Shown: piece after piece, positions 1 through 6,662 of the stretch
Position numbering within the stretch: position 1 is the stretch's first letter
Layout: each line of letters opens with the position of its first letter
Origin: WJMT01 sp964599635
GTDB lineage: Bacteria; Acidobacteriota; Aminicenantia; Aminicenantales; Aminicenantaceae
DNA length: 64,000 nt
Direction of reading: 5' to 3'
NCBI GenBank assembly: GCA_964599635.1
Contig: CAZRGM010000009.1
Location: 62,001 to 126,000 of the forward strand
The notes under the pieces: generated by a model
What the model saw: the letters and a program-made list of their open reading frames with translations, nothing else
What the model was told of the DNA's origin: nothing
Databases searched by the model: none
Position numbers and translations under genes: made by a program

Positions 1-1485
1 AATCACTCCTAGGGACGGAAGTTCAATAAGTTTCTCAGCTTCCTCAGGTTCTTTGATGGTGTTATCCACATATTCCGCCAGAAATGCCAATCCCACTCCC
101 ATAAAGAGCCCCAAAAGGATCGCCAGCATTAATGAACGGCTTTTATTAGGATAATAGGGAGCTGAAGGAACAAGAGCACTGTCAATGATTTTGATATTGG
201 AGGATTTAAGCCCTTTTAAACGGGCAGAAACAAGAGTCTCATTCTGTCTTGCAAGAAGAGAGTTCAACAGGTTTCGTTTGTTTTCTATTTCAATTTTTAA
301 GCTGTTATAAAGAATGGCATTATTATTCATCTCCATGACATCTTTTCTCTGTTCATTCAAAAGTCCACTCAGCTTACTTTCTTCTTTTAAAGCAGCTTTG
401 TAATCAGACTCAGCGGCTTCAACCGCTTTTTGGATCTCTTCTTTAAGCTGGTTTCTCATTGAATCAATTTTGGCGCCCAGACTGATCATTTCGGGATAGC
501 TGGGCTTAAACGTTTTTAATTTTTCCTGATAAGTATTCACCATTTGGTTGTATTCAGTCTTTAGATTCTGAATGACAGGATTGTTGATGTATTGAGGCAT
601 AGAATCAACTTCCAGACCACTGAGTTCTAAATAAGCCGATTCCGCCCGGATCCTCTCTATCTGAGCTTGAGTTAACGCGGTATTCAAATCCCCAAATTTC
701 GAAACCACCGAGCTCTCTTTATCACTTAAATAAAGAAGTTCTTTCTCTTCTCCATAACGCTGAATTTCTCTTTCTTTCGCGGAAAGTTCAGTCCTTAACT
801 GGGCTATTTGCTCGTTTAAAAACTCAGAAGCCTGCTGTGTGGCTTCATAGCGCATTTCTATGGAATAATTGAGAAACTCCTCCACCACCGTATTGACCAC
901 ATCGGCTGCCAGCTGTGGATGTGGAGAGCTGTAGCTGACCCCAACCAGTCGAGTCTCTTCAATCGGTTGGACAGAAAGTCCCCCCAATACGGCAAAAGCA
1001 TAAGCTTCATTTGGATTCCGCTCAAAGACTGACTCAGAATCAGTTTCCTCTTCAGAAGGTTTTTTCCTAAAAATCCATCTCAAAGTGATAAATTCCTTAA
1101 AAGTCTGAATGACATTGACTTTGGTTCCCTGAGAAGCATGTAGCTCTGGCCGGTCAGATAGATTCATTTTTCTGGAAACTCTCTCCGCCAGAGAACGGCT
1201 GGATAAAAGCCTTAACTGAGTGTTAAAATAGGCTCCGGTAAAATCATATTGATAATAAGGAGCTGCAGCAAAAGTATCATTAATATTGAGCATATTGGAG
1301 CTGGGATTCTCAATAATAATGGTTGCGGTCGCCTTATATAAAGGTACCCGAGTGAACAGATGAACCGCTGTGATAATCAATATAACAACCACAGCTGACA
1401 CAATAATCCATTTTCTTTTAAGCGCAGTCCGCCAGATGTCGAGAAGGTCTATCTCTTTTTTACTTTGTTTATTTAAATTTTCCAT
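1..1485 (-). CDS. Polysaccharide chain-length determinant protein (Wzz/GumC type), C-terminus cut by window edge
   Basis: Partial gene; the frame is open from the ATG at 1485 to base 1, giving 495 visible residues. An N-terminal Wzz-like region carries a membrane helix at about residues 26-41. A long helical, coiled-coil-like periplasmic segment (about 220-430) follows, and a second membrane helix lies near 455-475 just before the edge. The segment FKPSYPEMISLGAKID resembles the GNVR region of GumC/ExoP-type proteins. Family knowledge: these inner-membrane proteins set polymer length and contact the outer-membrane Wza channel, and many continue into a tyrosine autokinase domain. The sequence continues past the second helix (EEAEKLIELPSLGVI), so a kinase domain to the left is possible but unseen. 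It lies directly downstream of the Wza-like gene, as expected. Confidence 0.9.
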   Translation of the reverse strand, partial: MENLNKQSKKEIDLLDIWRTALKRKWIIVSAVVVILIITAVHLFTRVPLYKATATIIIENPSSNMLNINDTFAAAPYYQYDFTGAYFNTQLRLLSSRSLAERVSRKMNLSDRPELHASQGTKVNVIQTFKEFITLRWIFRKKPSEEETDSESVFERNPNEAYAFAVLGGLSVQPIEETRLVGVSYSSPHPQLAADVVNTVVEEFLNYSIEMRYEATQQASEFLNEQIAQLRTELSAKEREIQRYGEEKELLYLSDKESSVVSKFGDLNTALTQAQIERIRAESAYLELSGLEVDSMPQYINNPVIQNLKTEYNQMVNTYQEKLKTFKPSYPEMISLGAKIDSMRNQLKEEIQKAVEAAESDYKAALKEESKLSGLLNEQRKDVMEMNNNAILYNSLKIEIENKRNLLNSLLARQNETLVSARLKGLKSSNIKIIDSALVPSAPYYPNKSRSLMLAILLGLFMGVGLAFLAEYVDNTIKEPEEAEKLIELPSLGVI

Positions 1486-1504
1486 TTTTTTTACTCTTTT
1501 TTTA

Positions 1505-1575
1505 ATTTAATTCAACCACTCACAACTCACCGCTTTTTACGTCTCGCCTCAAACTTTTCTCGCTCTTTTTATTCG
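1505..1575. repeat. Degenerate simple-sequence tract between wza-like and wzz-like genes
   Basis: This short intergenic tract contains CACTCACAACTCACCG followed by a CTCGCCT/TTTCTCGCTC pyrimidine-rich block. Both motifs recur at 5.2-5.4 kb, and the first type recurs at 6.6, 7.85 and 21.85 kb. No coding potential is apparent. Confidence 0.55.
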
Positions 1576-1584
1576 CAGTTTTTA

Positions 1585-2427
1585 TTAAAATAGAGTTTCC
1601 GGTACAAACACAATATCATTCTCTTTTAACGGGATATCCTCAACCTTTCCTTTGATGATTGCCTTTACATTCACTTTAATCTCTTCCTCTTTTCCCTCTT
1701 CGCTCTTCCGTTTTATGACAACTCTTCTTTTCGCAGCCCTCTCCGAAAAACCTCCTGCCTGCGCAATAGCCTGCACCAGAGAAGGGATATTTGATTTCTT
1801 CACCTCTAAGGCCCCAGGGTTCCCGACCTGTCCGAATACATAGACGTGAACGATCATATCAATAGGAATATTCACAATATCCCCAGGTTCTAAAGGAATG
1901 TTCAAACTGGAATCCCCTTTCAAGATCAAATCATCAATGGATATGTTTATAGATCTGCTTGTCCCATCTTTATTCTCGCGAACCACTATAATCTCATCTC
2001 CAGCTTGTTCGGTCATTCCTCCTGCCTGGGCAATCATGTGGAGCAAAGTCTGGCGACCCAAAACCTCATACCTCCCTGGTCGAGATACAGATCCTAAGAT
2101 AGAAACCCTTTTGCTCTGATATTCTCTGATGAAAATAGTGATCTGGGGATTCTGGAGATACTTCTCTTCCAAAAGCCGCGTCAACTTCTGTTCGAGTTCA
2201 GATTTGGTAAGATCCTGAACTTCCATTTCTCCAAGTAAAGGGAGGGTGATATTTCCATCCTCTGAAACTCTGACAGTCTTATTCATCTCATCCAAACCAA
2301 AAACATTAATCTCCAGAAGGTCCTGAGGTCCTATTTTGTATTCAAGAGACTGCTTTTTCTGAGAAGAGAGAAATGAGGCAAAAATAAAGACACACAAAAG
2401 AACATAAACGATTATTATTTTTTTCAT
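1585..2427 (-). CDS. Polysaccharide export protein, Wza-like (Poly_export + two SLBB domains)
   Basis: I choose the ATG at 2427 because AAGGA lies 7-8 bases upstream and a signal peptide (MKKIIIVYVLLCVFIFASF) begins exactly there; an upstream in-frame ATG at 2466 would add 13 poorly conserved residues. The Poly_export domain starts near residue 29 (YKIGPQDLLEINVFG). Two SLBB domains follow (ILGSVSRPGRYEV... and VFGQVGNPGALEV..., each ending in IAQAGG). About 280 aa. Family role: periplasmic/outer-membrane exit channel for exopolysaccharide, partnered with Wzz. There is no clear lipobox cysteine after the hydrophobic core, unlike E. coli Wza, and no obvious C-terminal amphipathic outer-membrane helix, so a separate beta-barrel partner (perhaps the gene at 20534) is plausible. 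Confidence 0.9.
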   Translation of the reverse strand: MKKIIIVYVLLCVFIFASFLSSQKKQSLEYKIGPQDLLEINVFGLDEMNKTVRVSEDGNITLPLLGEMEVQDLTKSELEQKLTRLLEEKYLQNPQITIFIREYQSKRVSILGSVSRPGRYEVLGRQTLLHMIAQAGGMTEQAGDEIIVVRENKDGTSRSINISIDDLILKGDSSLNIPLEPGDIVNIPIDMIVHVYVFGQVGNPGALEVKKSNIPSLVQAIAQAGGFSERAAKRRVVIKRKSEEGKEEEIKVNVKAIIKGKVEDIPLKENDIVFVPETLF

Positions 2428-2466
2428 CCCGCTATCCTTATATCTAATCAAACCTGACCTATTCAT

Positions 2467-2583
2467 AAAAAAATGGCGATTTTTTCATTAATAATTTATT
2501 TTCAGCGATGTACAAGATTTTTTCAAAAACAATGACTTGAATATTTTTCCTATTTGTATTCTTATTTTAATCGCCATTTTTTT
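2467..2583. repeat. 15-bp perfect inverted repeat upstream of the export gene
   Basis: AAAAAAATGGCGATT at 2467-2481 is the exact reverse complement of AATCGCCATTTTTTT at 2569-2583, separated by 87 bases. It lies in the presumed 5' region of the Wza-like gene. It could be a long-range RNA stem or the ends of a small inserted element. No internal gene is recognisable. Confidence 0.6.
2488..2515 (-). promoter_or_regulatory. Possible sigma70-type promoter for the wza-like/wzz-like operon
   Basis: On the minus strand, TTGTAC (2510-2515) is separated by 16 bases from TATTAA (2488-2493). This would give a leader of about 50 bases before the ATG at 2427, crossing one arm of the inverted repeat. Weak match; inferred from sequence only. 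Confidence 0.35.
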
Positions 2584-2655
2584 ACCTCTCAGGCGAGCCG
2601 ATCTCACGGCATCTGCCGCAACCTCGACTCGTTCATCATCCAGGTCAAATTTCAT
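2488..2655 (-). CDS. Candidate 55-aa small ORF, unknown or remnant
   Basis: ATG at 2655 opens a 55-codon frame starting MKFDLDDERVEVAADAVRSA. The first 25 codons are GC-rich, acidic/basic balanced and look like genuine protein. The second half is AT-rich and lysine-rich and overlaps the 15-bp inverted repeat, which suggests a truncated gene end or an overwritten remnant. The ribosome-binding site is weak. The GC-rich half could also fold as RNA: CGAGTCG pairs with CGGCTCG around a CGGCA/TGCCG hairpin. I do not recognise the protein. This is the only notable content between the oxidoreductase and the export gene. Confidence 0.3.
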   Translation of the reverse strand: MKFDLDDERVEVAADAVRSARLRGKKMAIKIRIQIGKIFKSLFLKKSCTSLKINY

Positions 2656-2761
2656 GTCTATACAACTTCTCTTATTTTTTCATTATCCCCGATTATATTA
2701 ATGATTTATTATAATACATTAGAGAAATTAAAGAAACCTATCTCTTCCCCCTTTACTGGTT

Positions 2762-3931
2762 TTATAATTTGATGAGTGCTTTTAATGTCGGAACCGGAGC
2801 TTTTTTGGCCAGCTCTAAAATCAAATCAACCTGCCAATCGAATTTTCCTTTTTCTCTAATCAGCGGGAAAACTCCATTGGCCTTGGCTAATTGAAAAAGT
2901 TTCTCGAGCTCTTTATCCTTCAACCGACCGCAGGCTTTCCGTGTATAATATCCTACGAGAAGTTCTCTCTTTATCTCATTTTTCCACTCTCTCTCATATT
3001 CTGAAAGGTCAGAAGACATCAATAAATCTGCAGGCAATTTTTTCAAAATTGTTTTGACTGCAATTTGAGAACAAAGAAGCCCATAATAAAGCCCTCCCCC
3101 AGTGGTGGTTTTAACCTGGGCTGCCGACTCTCCCACACAAAGCACCCGATCAGAATAGGTTTTTGAAACAGGTCCCTGGGCAATGATCTTACTCCTATAT
3201 CTGGGTTTATGTTTGGCATTGGCTTTGTCTGGATACAATCGGGAAACAAGCTTTTTCAAATAAAAGCAGGCCTCTTTTTCAGTGATAAGTCCCACCCGCA
3301 CCAGCCTGTCATTGGTCGGAATCCCCCAGGCAAAAGCTCCTGGAGCCACTTCATTTCCCACAATCATAAAAGGGACTTCGTGTTCCCTGGCCTCAAGTTC
3401 CACTTGAGCCCCATTAATAAATTTTCTGGGGACGCCCAATCCTAATTTTTTATGAAGGCGGTACTCAACACCCGTAGCTAAAACAGCTATTTTGGCCTTA
3501 TGCCTCTGTTTTTTGTTGTTTCTCGAAAATGAGGCCACCTCGACACCATCACTTTTTATTAGAACATCCTCTACTTTCACTCCCGTTAGAATTTCTGCTC
3601 CCCGGGATAAAGCCCTATGAGCCAAATTCAGGTCAAATTTTTTTCTGTCCACCACATAGGCAAACACTTCTCCATGGTCATAATGCAGGGCAGTTCCATA
3701 AGGAGAAATCATATTCATGCCTCTCAGTTCAGACAAAATAGAGTCTCTCTGAAGTCCAAATCTTTGAAAGGCTTCTTTTCCTAAAATTCCGGTGCATAAG
3801 ATCTCTTCACCCACCGCTTTCTTCTTTTCAAAAACTTTAACATCCAGACCAGCTTCAGCTAAAAGTCCTGCCGTGTAGAGACCACTGGGGCCTCCTCCAA
3901 TCACAATGATATCGTTCATTTGTTGAGCCAT
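2762..3931 (-). CDS. FAD-dependent oxidoreductase, geranylgeranyl-reductase family
   Basis: The 389-aa protein opens with a dinucleotide-binding motif (VIGGGPSGLYTAG, near residues 10-22), followed by an acidic residue region (VFEKKKAVGEE). A second FAD-contact segment, LCVGESAAQVKTTTGGGLYYG (near 285), matches the GDAAG...GGG pattern of geranylgeranyl-reductase-type flavoproteins. Family knowledge: these enzymes reduce isoprenoid double bonds or act as related flavin mono-oxygenases. In a polysaccharide locus a polyprenyl-carrier substrate is an attractive guess but only inference. ATG at 3931 is used; a second ATG four codons in is equally possible. A good promoter lies just upstream (3967-3994), so it is probably a separate transcription unit. 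Confidence 0.75.
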   Translation of the reverse strand: MAQQMNDIIVIGGGPSGLYTAGLLAEAGLDVKVFEKKKAVGEEILCTGILGKEAFQRFGLQRDSILSELRGMNMISPYGTALHYDHGEVFAYVVDRKKFDLNLAHRALSRGAEILTGVKVEDVLIKSDGVEVASFSRNNKKQRHKAKIAVLATGVEYRLHKKLGLGVPRKFINGAQVELEAREHEVPFMIVGNEVAPGAFAWGIPTNDRLVRVGLITEKEACFYLKKLVSRLYPDKANAKHKPRYRSKIIAQGPVSKTYSDRVLCVGESAAQVKTTTGGGLYYGLLCSQIAVKTILKKLPADLLMSSDLSEYEREWKNEIKRELLVGYYTRKACGRLKDKELEKLFQLAKANGVFPLIREKGKFDWQVDLILELAKKAPVPTLKALIKL

Positions 3932-3966
3932 TTTTTTTATGAATAGATCAGGTTAATTTTGCTGGA

Positions 3967-3994
3967 ATTATACAAAAAAAATAATAAAATTCAA
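3967..3994 (-). promoter_or_regulatory. Sigma70-type promoter for the FAD oxidoreductase
   Basis: Minus strand TTGAAT (3989-3994), 16-base spacer, then a perfect TATAAT (3967-3972). The predicted start is about 30 bases before the ATG at 3931. Confidence 0.5.
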
Positions 3995-4008
3995 ACCTAA
4001 AAAAAGTC

Positions 4009-5247
4009 CTATTTTTCGTCTGCCTCCCATTTTCCCCTGAATGAAATCCAGAAAGAACGGAATATCAATTGAAGATCAAACCAGAAACTCTGCTTTTTAA
4101 TATAAAAAACATCATACAGAAATTTTTCTGTTCTCGGTGCATCCGCAGGAAGAAAAACCTGGGCTAATCCAGTGAGCCCCGGTCTAACTTTTTGCCGTTC
4201 TTTATAACCAGGAATATCTTTCATCGACACGGCTTTCCGCTTCTCACCATTTTCCCTTTTCCTTGGTTCATTCGGCCTTTTCCATTTTCCATTTTCCATT
4301 TTCCGTCTTCCATTCACAATTCCCCATTCACCATTGACAATTTCCCGACTTTCAACTTCCTCTGGCCTTAATGCCCGAGGGCCCACAAAACTCATGTCTC
4401 CTCTGAAGATATTCACAAGCTGGGGCAGCTCATCCATGGCCGTGGCTCTGAGCAGACGCCCTATGGGAGTCACTCTGGGATCATTCTTTCCAGCCTGCAC
4501 AGGAGTGCCGTCTATTTCAGCATCTTTGATCATGGAGCGGAATTTGCAGGCTTTAAAGAGACGACCCCCTTTCCCTTCTCTTTCCTGAGTATAAAAAATG
4601 GAACCCTTATCTTCAAGCCAAATCAGCAAACCAAAGACAATCCAGAGAGGAGATGATAGGATGACCCCAAATCCAGAAACCAAAATATCAAAGGGCCTTT
4701 TTAAAAATAAACACCTCTTATCCATCAGCCATCCACTATTCCCCATCCTGTATAGGGACATCCCATAGATCACCGCCAGTACCAACGCTATCCCTATCGC
4801 ATCCATCAAAATATCCATCATTGAAGAACTGCGGGACTTTAGGAAATACTGTAATGTCTCGTCCACGCACCCATAACCTATGGCAATCAAGGCCGTGTAG
4901 CCAGCCCAGGAATTTTTCCAAAGCTGCTTCTCATCTCCTCTAAAAAAACGGTAAATGAGAAAGGCCATGAGAGCATAAGCCGCCACATGAAGAAATCGGC
5001 GCAAATAGATATAATAAAGACTTATCTTGTACCAGCTTATATCCTCTGCCAGCCACTTCCAGAATTTAATATTCAATCGGTACAAAAAAGGGCTGGCCAA
5101 AAAGCGGTTCCATAGAGGAAAAAGAAAAATCATCCATAAAACAGGCGGCAGCCAATATCTCAATCTTCTTATCTTACCTTTTACCAATTCTCCAATCTCC
5201 GCTTTTCCCGTCTCGCTTTTCTTATTTCTCGCCTGTCTCACTTTCAA
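4009..5247 (-). CDS. VanZ-like domain fused to a polyprenyl-phosphate sugar-1-phosphate transferase, with an in-frame repeat insertion
   Basis: Residues about 33-165 form a VanZ-like membrane region with its hallmarks: H87 (FLHVAAYALMAF), VDETLQYF at 128-135 and SSMMDILMDAIG at 141-152. From 181 on it is a bacterial sugar transferase: membrane anchor KRPFDILVSGFGVILSSPLW, KFRSMIKDAE, PIGRLLRATAMDELPQLVNI, FRGDMSFVGPRALRPEE, VRPGLTGLAQV. Family role: transfers a sugar phosphate from a UDP-sugar to the lipid carrier to start repeat-unit synthesis. Oddity: residues about 302-341, inside the catalytic domain, are repeat-derived (IVNGEWGIVNGRRKMENGKW; DNA 4225-4344, simple sequence found elsewhere between genes). 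The first 25 residues also come from repeat DNA, so the true start may be an internal TTG near 5170. Activity could be altered or unaffected. Confidence 0.85.
   Translation of the reverse strand: MKVRQARNKKSETGKAEIGELVKGKIRRLRYWLPPVLWMIFLFPLWNRFLASPFLYRLNIKFWKWLAEDISWYKISLYYIYLRRFLHVAAYALMAFLIYRFFRGDEKQLWKNSWAGYTALIAIGYGCVDETLQYFLKSRSSSMMDILMDAIGIALVLAVIYGMSLYRMGNSGWLMDKRCLFLKRPFDILVSGFGVILSSPLWIVFGLLIWLEDKGSIFYTQEREGKGGRLFKACKFRSMIKDAEIDGTPVQAGKNDPRVTPIGRLLRATAMDELPQLVNIFRGDMSFVGPRALRPEEVESREIVNGEWGIVNGRRKMENGKWKRPNEPRKRENGEKRKAVSMKDIPGYKERQKVRPGLTGLAQVFLPADAPRTEKFLYDVFYIKKQSFWFDLQLIFRSFWISFRGKWEADEK
4225..4344. repeat. CCATTNN heptamer-type repeat tract inside a coding sequence
   Basis: Plus strand shows successive units such as CCATTTT, CCATTTT, CCATTTT, CCGTCTT, CCATTCA, CAATTCC, CCATTCA, CCATTGA. 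The tract is in frame within the sugar transferase between the conserved GPRALRPEEVES and KDIPGYKERQKVRPG segments, adding about 40 residues with no counterpart in the family pattern. The same units occur between genes at 5.25, 6.6, 7.85 and 21.85 kb. Confidence 0.8.
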
Positions 5248-5395
5248 CTTTTCTCGCTCTTTTTATGACTCACCATTCACCACTCACAATTCCCCATTCA
5301 CTGTTTTTTCCCAACGCAATTAACGCAACAAACGCTATAAACGCAAATCTTTCTCGCCTTTCTCGCTTTCAACTTTTCTCGCTCTTTCTATTCAC
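5195..5395. repeat. Composite simple-repeat tract at a gene boundary
   Basis: Three repeat families meet here: CTCGC/TTTCTCGCTC pyrimidine blocks (about 5205-5265 and 5350-5395), CCATTCA/CACTCAC heptamer-like units (5270-5305) and 9-bp AACGCAATT/AACGCTATA units (5313-5345). The tract supplies the N-terminal codons of the VanZ-fusion gene and the last codons (NRKSEKS) of the neighbouring GT. Confidence 0.75.
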
Positions 5396-6598
5396 CGTAT
5401 TTATCAGCTCTTCATATTTATTAAGCACCACATCCCTAGCATAATTTTCTGCAACATAATTCCGGGCGTTCTGACCCATTTTTTCTGTGACTCCTTTTTC
5501 TTTTCTCAGCCTCTGAAACATTTTGACCATTCCCTGGATATCATCCGGCAGAATGTTTAATCCACAGTTCCCCTCTTGAATGATGCGGGCCACTTCAGAT
5601 TGATCATCCGTAAATCCAATAATGGGGCGGCCTGCAGCCATATAGTGATAGAGCTTGGAAGGCACAGAAAGCTGAGTCTTTTTGATGTCCAGAGGAACCA
5701 GAAGCAGATCTGAAGCTCCTAAAAGAAGAGGCAGATCCTCATAAGGCTGGAAAGGAAGAAAGATTATATTTTTCAATTTCAACTGTTCTGCTTTTTCTAT
5801 AAGAGCCGGCTTTTTTAATCCTTCTCCTGTGATAACCAGACGGAAATCCTCTTCATTTTCCATCAGTTTCGCCGCTTCCATCACTTTTTCCAGGGTCAAA
5901 TAACTGCTCAGAGTCAGAGTGCCAGAATACAGGGCTACAAATTTATCCTCAAGAGAAAATTTTTGCGACAATGGATTATTCTTGGGATAGGGACGCAAAA
6001 ATTCAGTATCCACCCAGTTGGGAACAATATGAAGTCTTCCCTCATCCACATGCTTTTTCAAAAGATTCTGTCGAAATCCCTCGCTGATGACCGCGATTTC
6101 ATCCGCCTGTTTGTAGATCCATTTTTCAAACTTCTGAGCCAAATCAATGGCCCATTTTTTCTTCAAAAGCCCTGATTCGATGGAAAGGTCAGGGTGAATA
6201 TCCTGGACACTCATCAAAACATGGGCTTTCTTCCAGAGGCGGGCCAGCCATCCTACCATCCCCAGCTGAAGAGGAGGAAGCCTTAGAAAAAGCATATCCC
6301 CTTTTTTGACTCTGCGGAGATTCTGTGCTGCCCAAAAAGCATAAAGAGTCCAGGCAATAAGTCTTCCTATGTGGTGGATCGTAAAATTGGTCCGGTACCG
6401 CCTCACCGTAAAGTTGTCTATTTTTTCTGTTGATAACAGGTTCCCTTTATAAGGCTTGTGATGAGGAGGCCGGGGAATGGTGGTGATGATTTCCACCTCA
6501 TAGCCTCTTGAACTGAGATAACGAGCCAGCTCATCCATTAAAATAGGCGCACTCCCGTATTCAGGAAGATAATACATAGTGTGGATATAAACCGTCAT
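5369..6598 (-). CDS. Glycosyltransferase family 4 (GT-B)
   Basis: 409 aa. The N-terminal acceptor domain begins TVYIHTMYYLPEYGSAPILM, typical of WbuB/WcaI-like GT4 enzymes. VQDIHPDLSIESGLL marks the middle region, and the donor domain begins near VALYSGTLTLSSY (about 220). The nucleotide-sugar binding region contains SKLYHYMAAGRPIIGF (about 330). Cytoplasmic/peripheral membrane enzyme adding one sugar to the lipid-linked intermediate; donor and acceptor cannot be told. It sits between the initiating transferase and the ligase/polymerase gene, with repeat tracts on both sides. The final codons come from repeat DNA. Confidence 0.85.
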   Translation of the reverse strand: MTVYIHTMYYLPEYGSAPILMDELARYLSSRGYEVEIITTIPRPPHHKPYKGNLLSTEKIDNFTVRRYRTNFTIHHIGRLIAWTLYAFWAAQNLRRVKKGDMLFLRLPPLQLGMVGWLARLWKKAHVLMSVQDIHPDLSIESGLLKKKWAIDLAQKFEKWIYKQADEIAVISEGFRQNLLKKHVDEGRLHIVPNWVDTEFLRPYPKNNPLSQKFSLEDKFVALYSGTLTLSSYLTLEKVMEAAKLMENEEDFRLVITGEGLKKPALIEKAEQLKLKNIIFLPFQPYEDLPLLLGASDLLLVPLDIKKTQLSVPSKLYHYMAAGRPIIGFTDDQSEVARIIQEGNCGLNILPDDIQGMVKMFQRLRKEKGVTEKMGQNARNYVAENYARDVVLNKYEELINTVNRKSEKS

Positions 6599-6662
6599 CC
6601 TTTACTCTTCACAATTTACCATTCACCATTTTCTATTGACCATTTTCCATTAATCATTCACC
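6599..6662. repeat. Heptamer-type CCATTNN repeat tract between GT4 and ligase genes
   Basis: The intergenic sequence is almost entirely units like CCATTCA, CCATTTT, CTATTGA, CCATTTT, CCATTAA. Same family as the in-gene tract at 4225-4344. Confidence 0.7.

Noticed and set aside
2554..2772. Plus-strand 72-codon ORF over the leader of the export operon
   Set aside because: No ribosome-binding site, low-complexity content, and it opposes the better minus-strand candidate.
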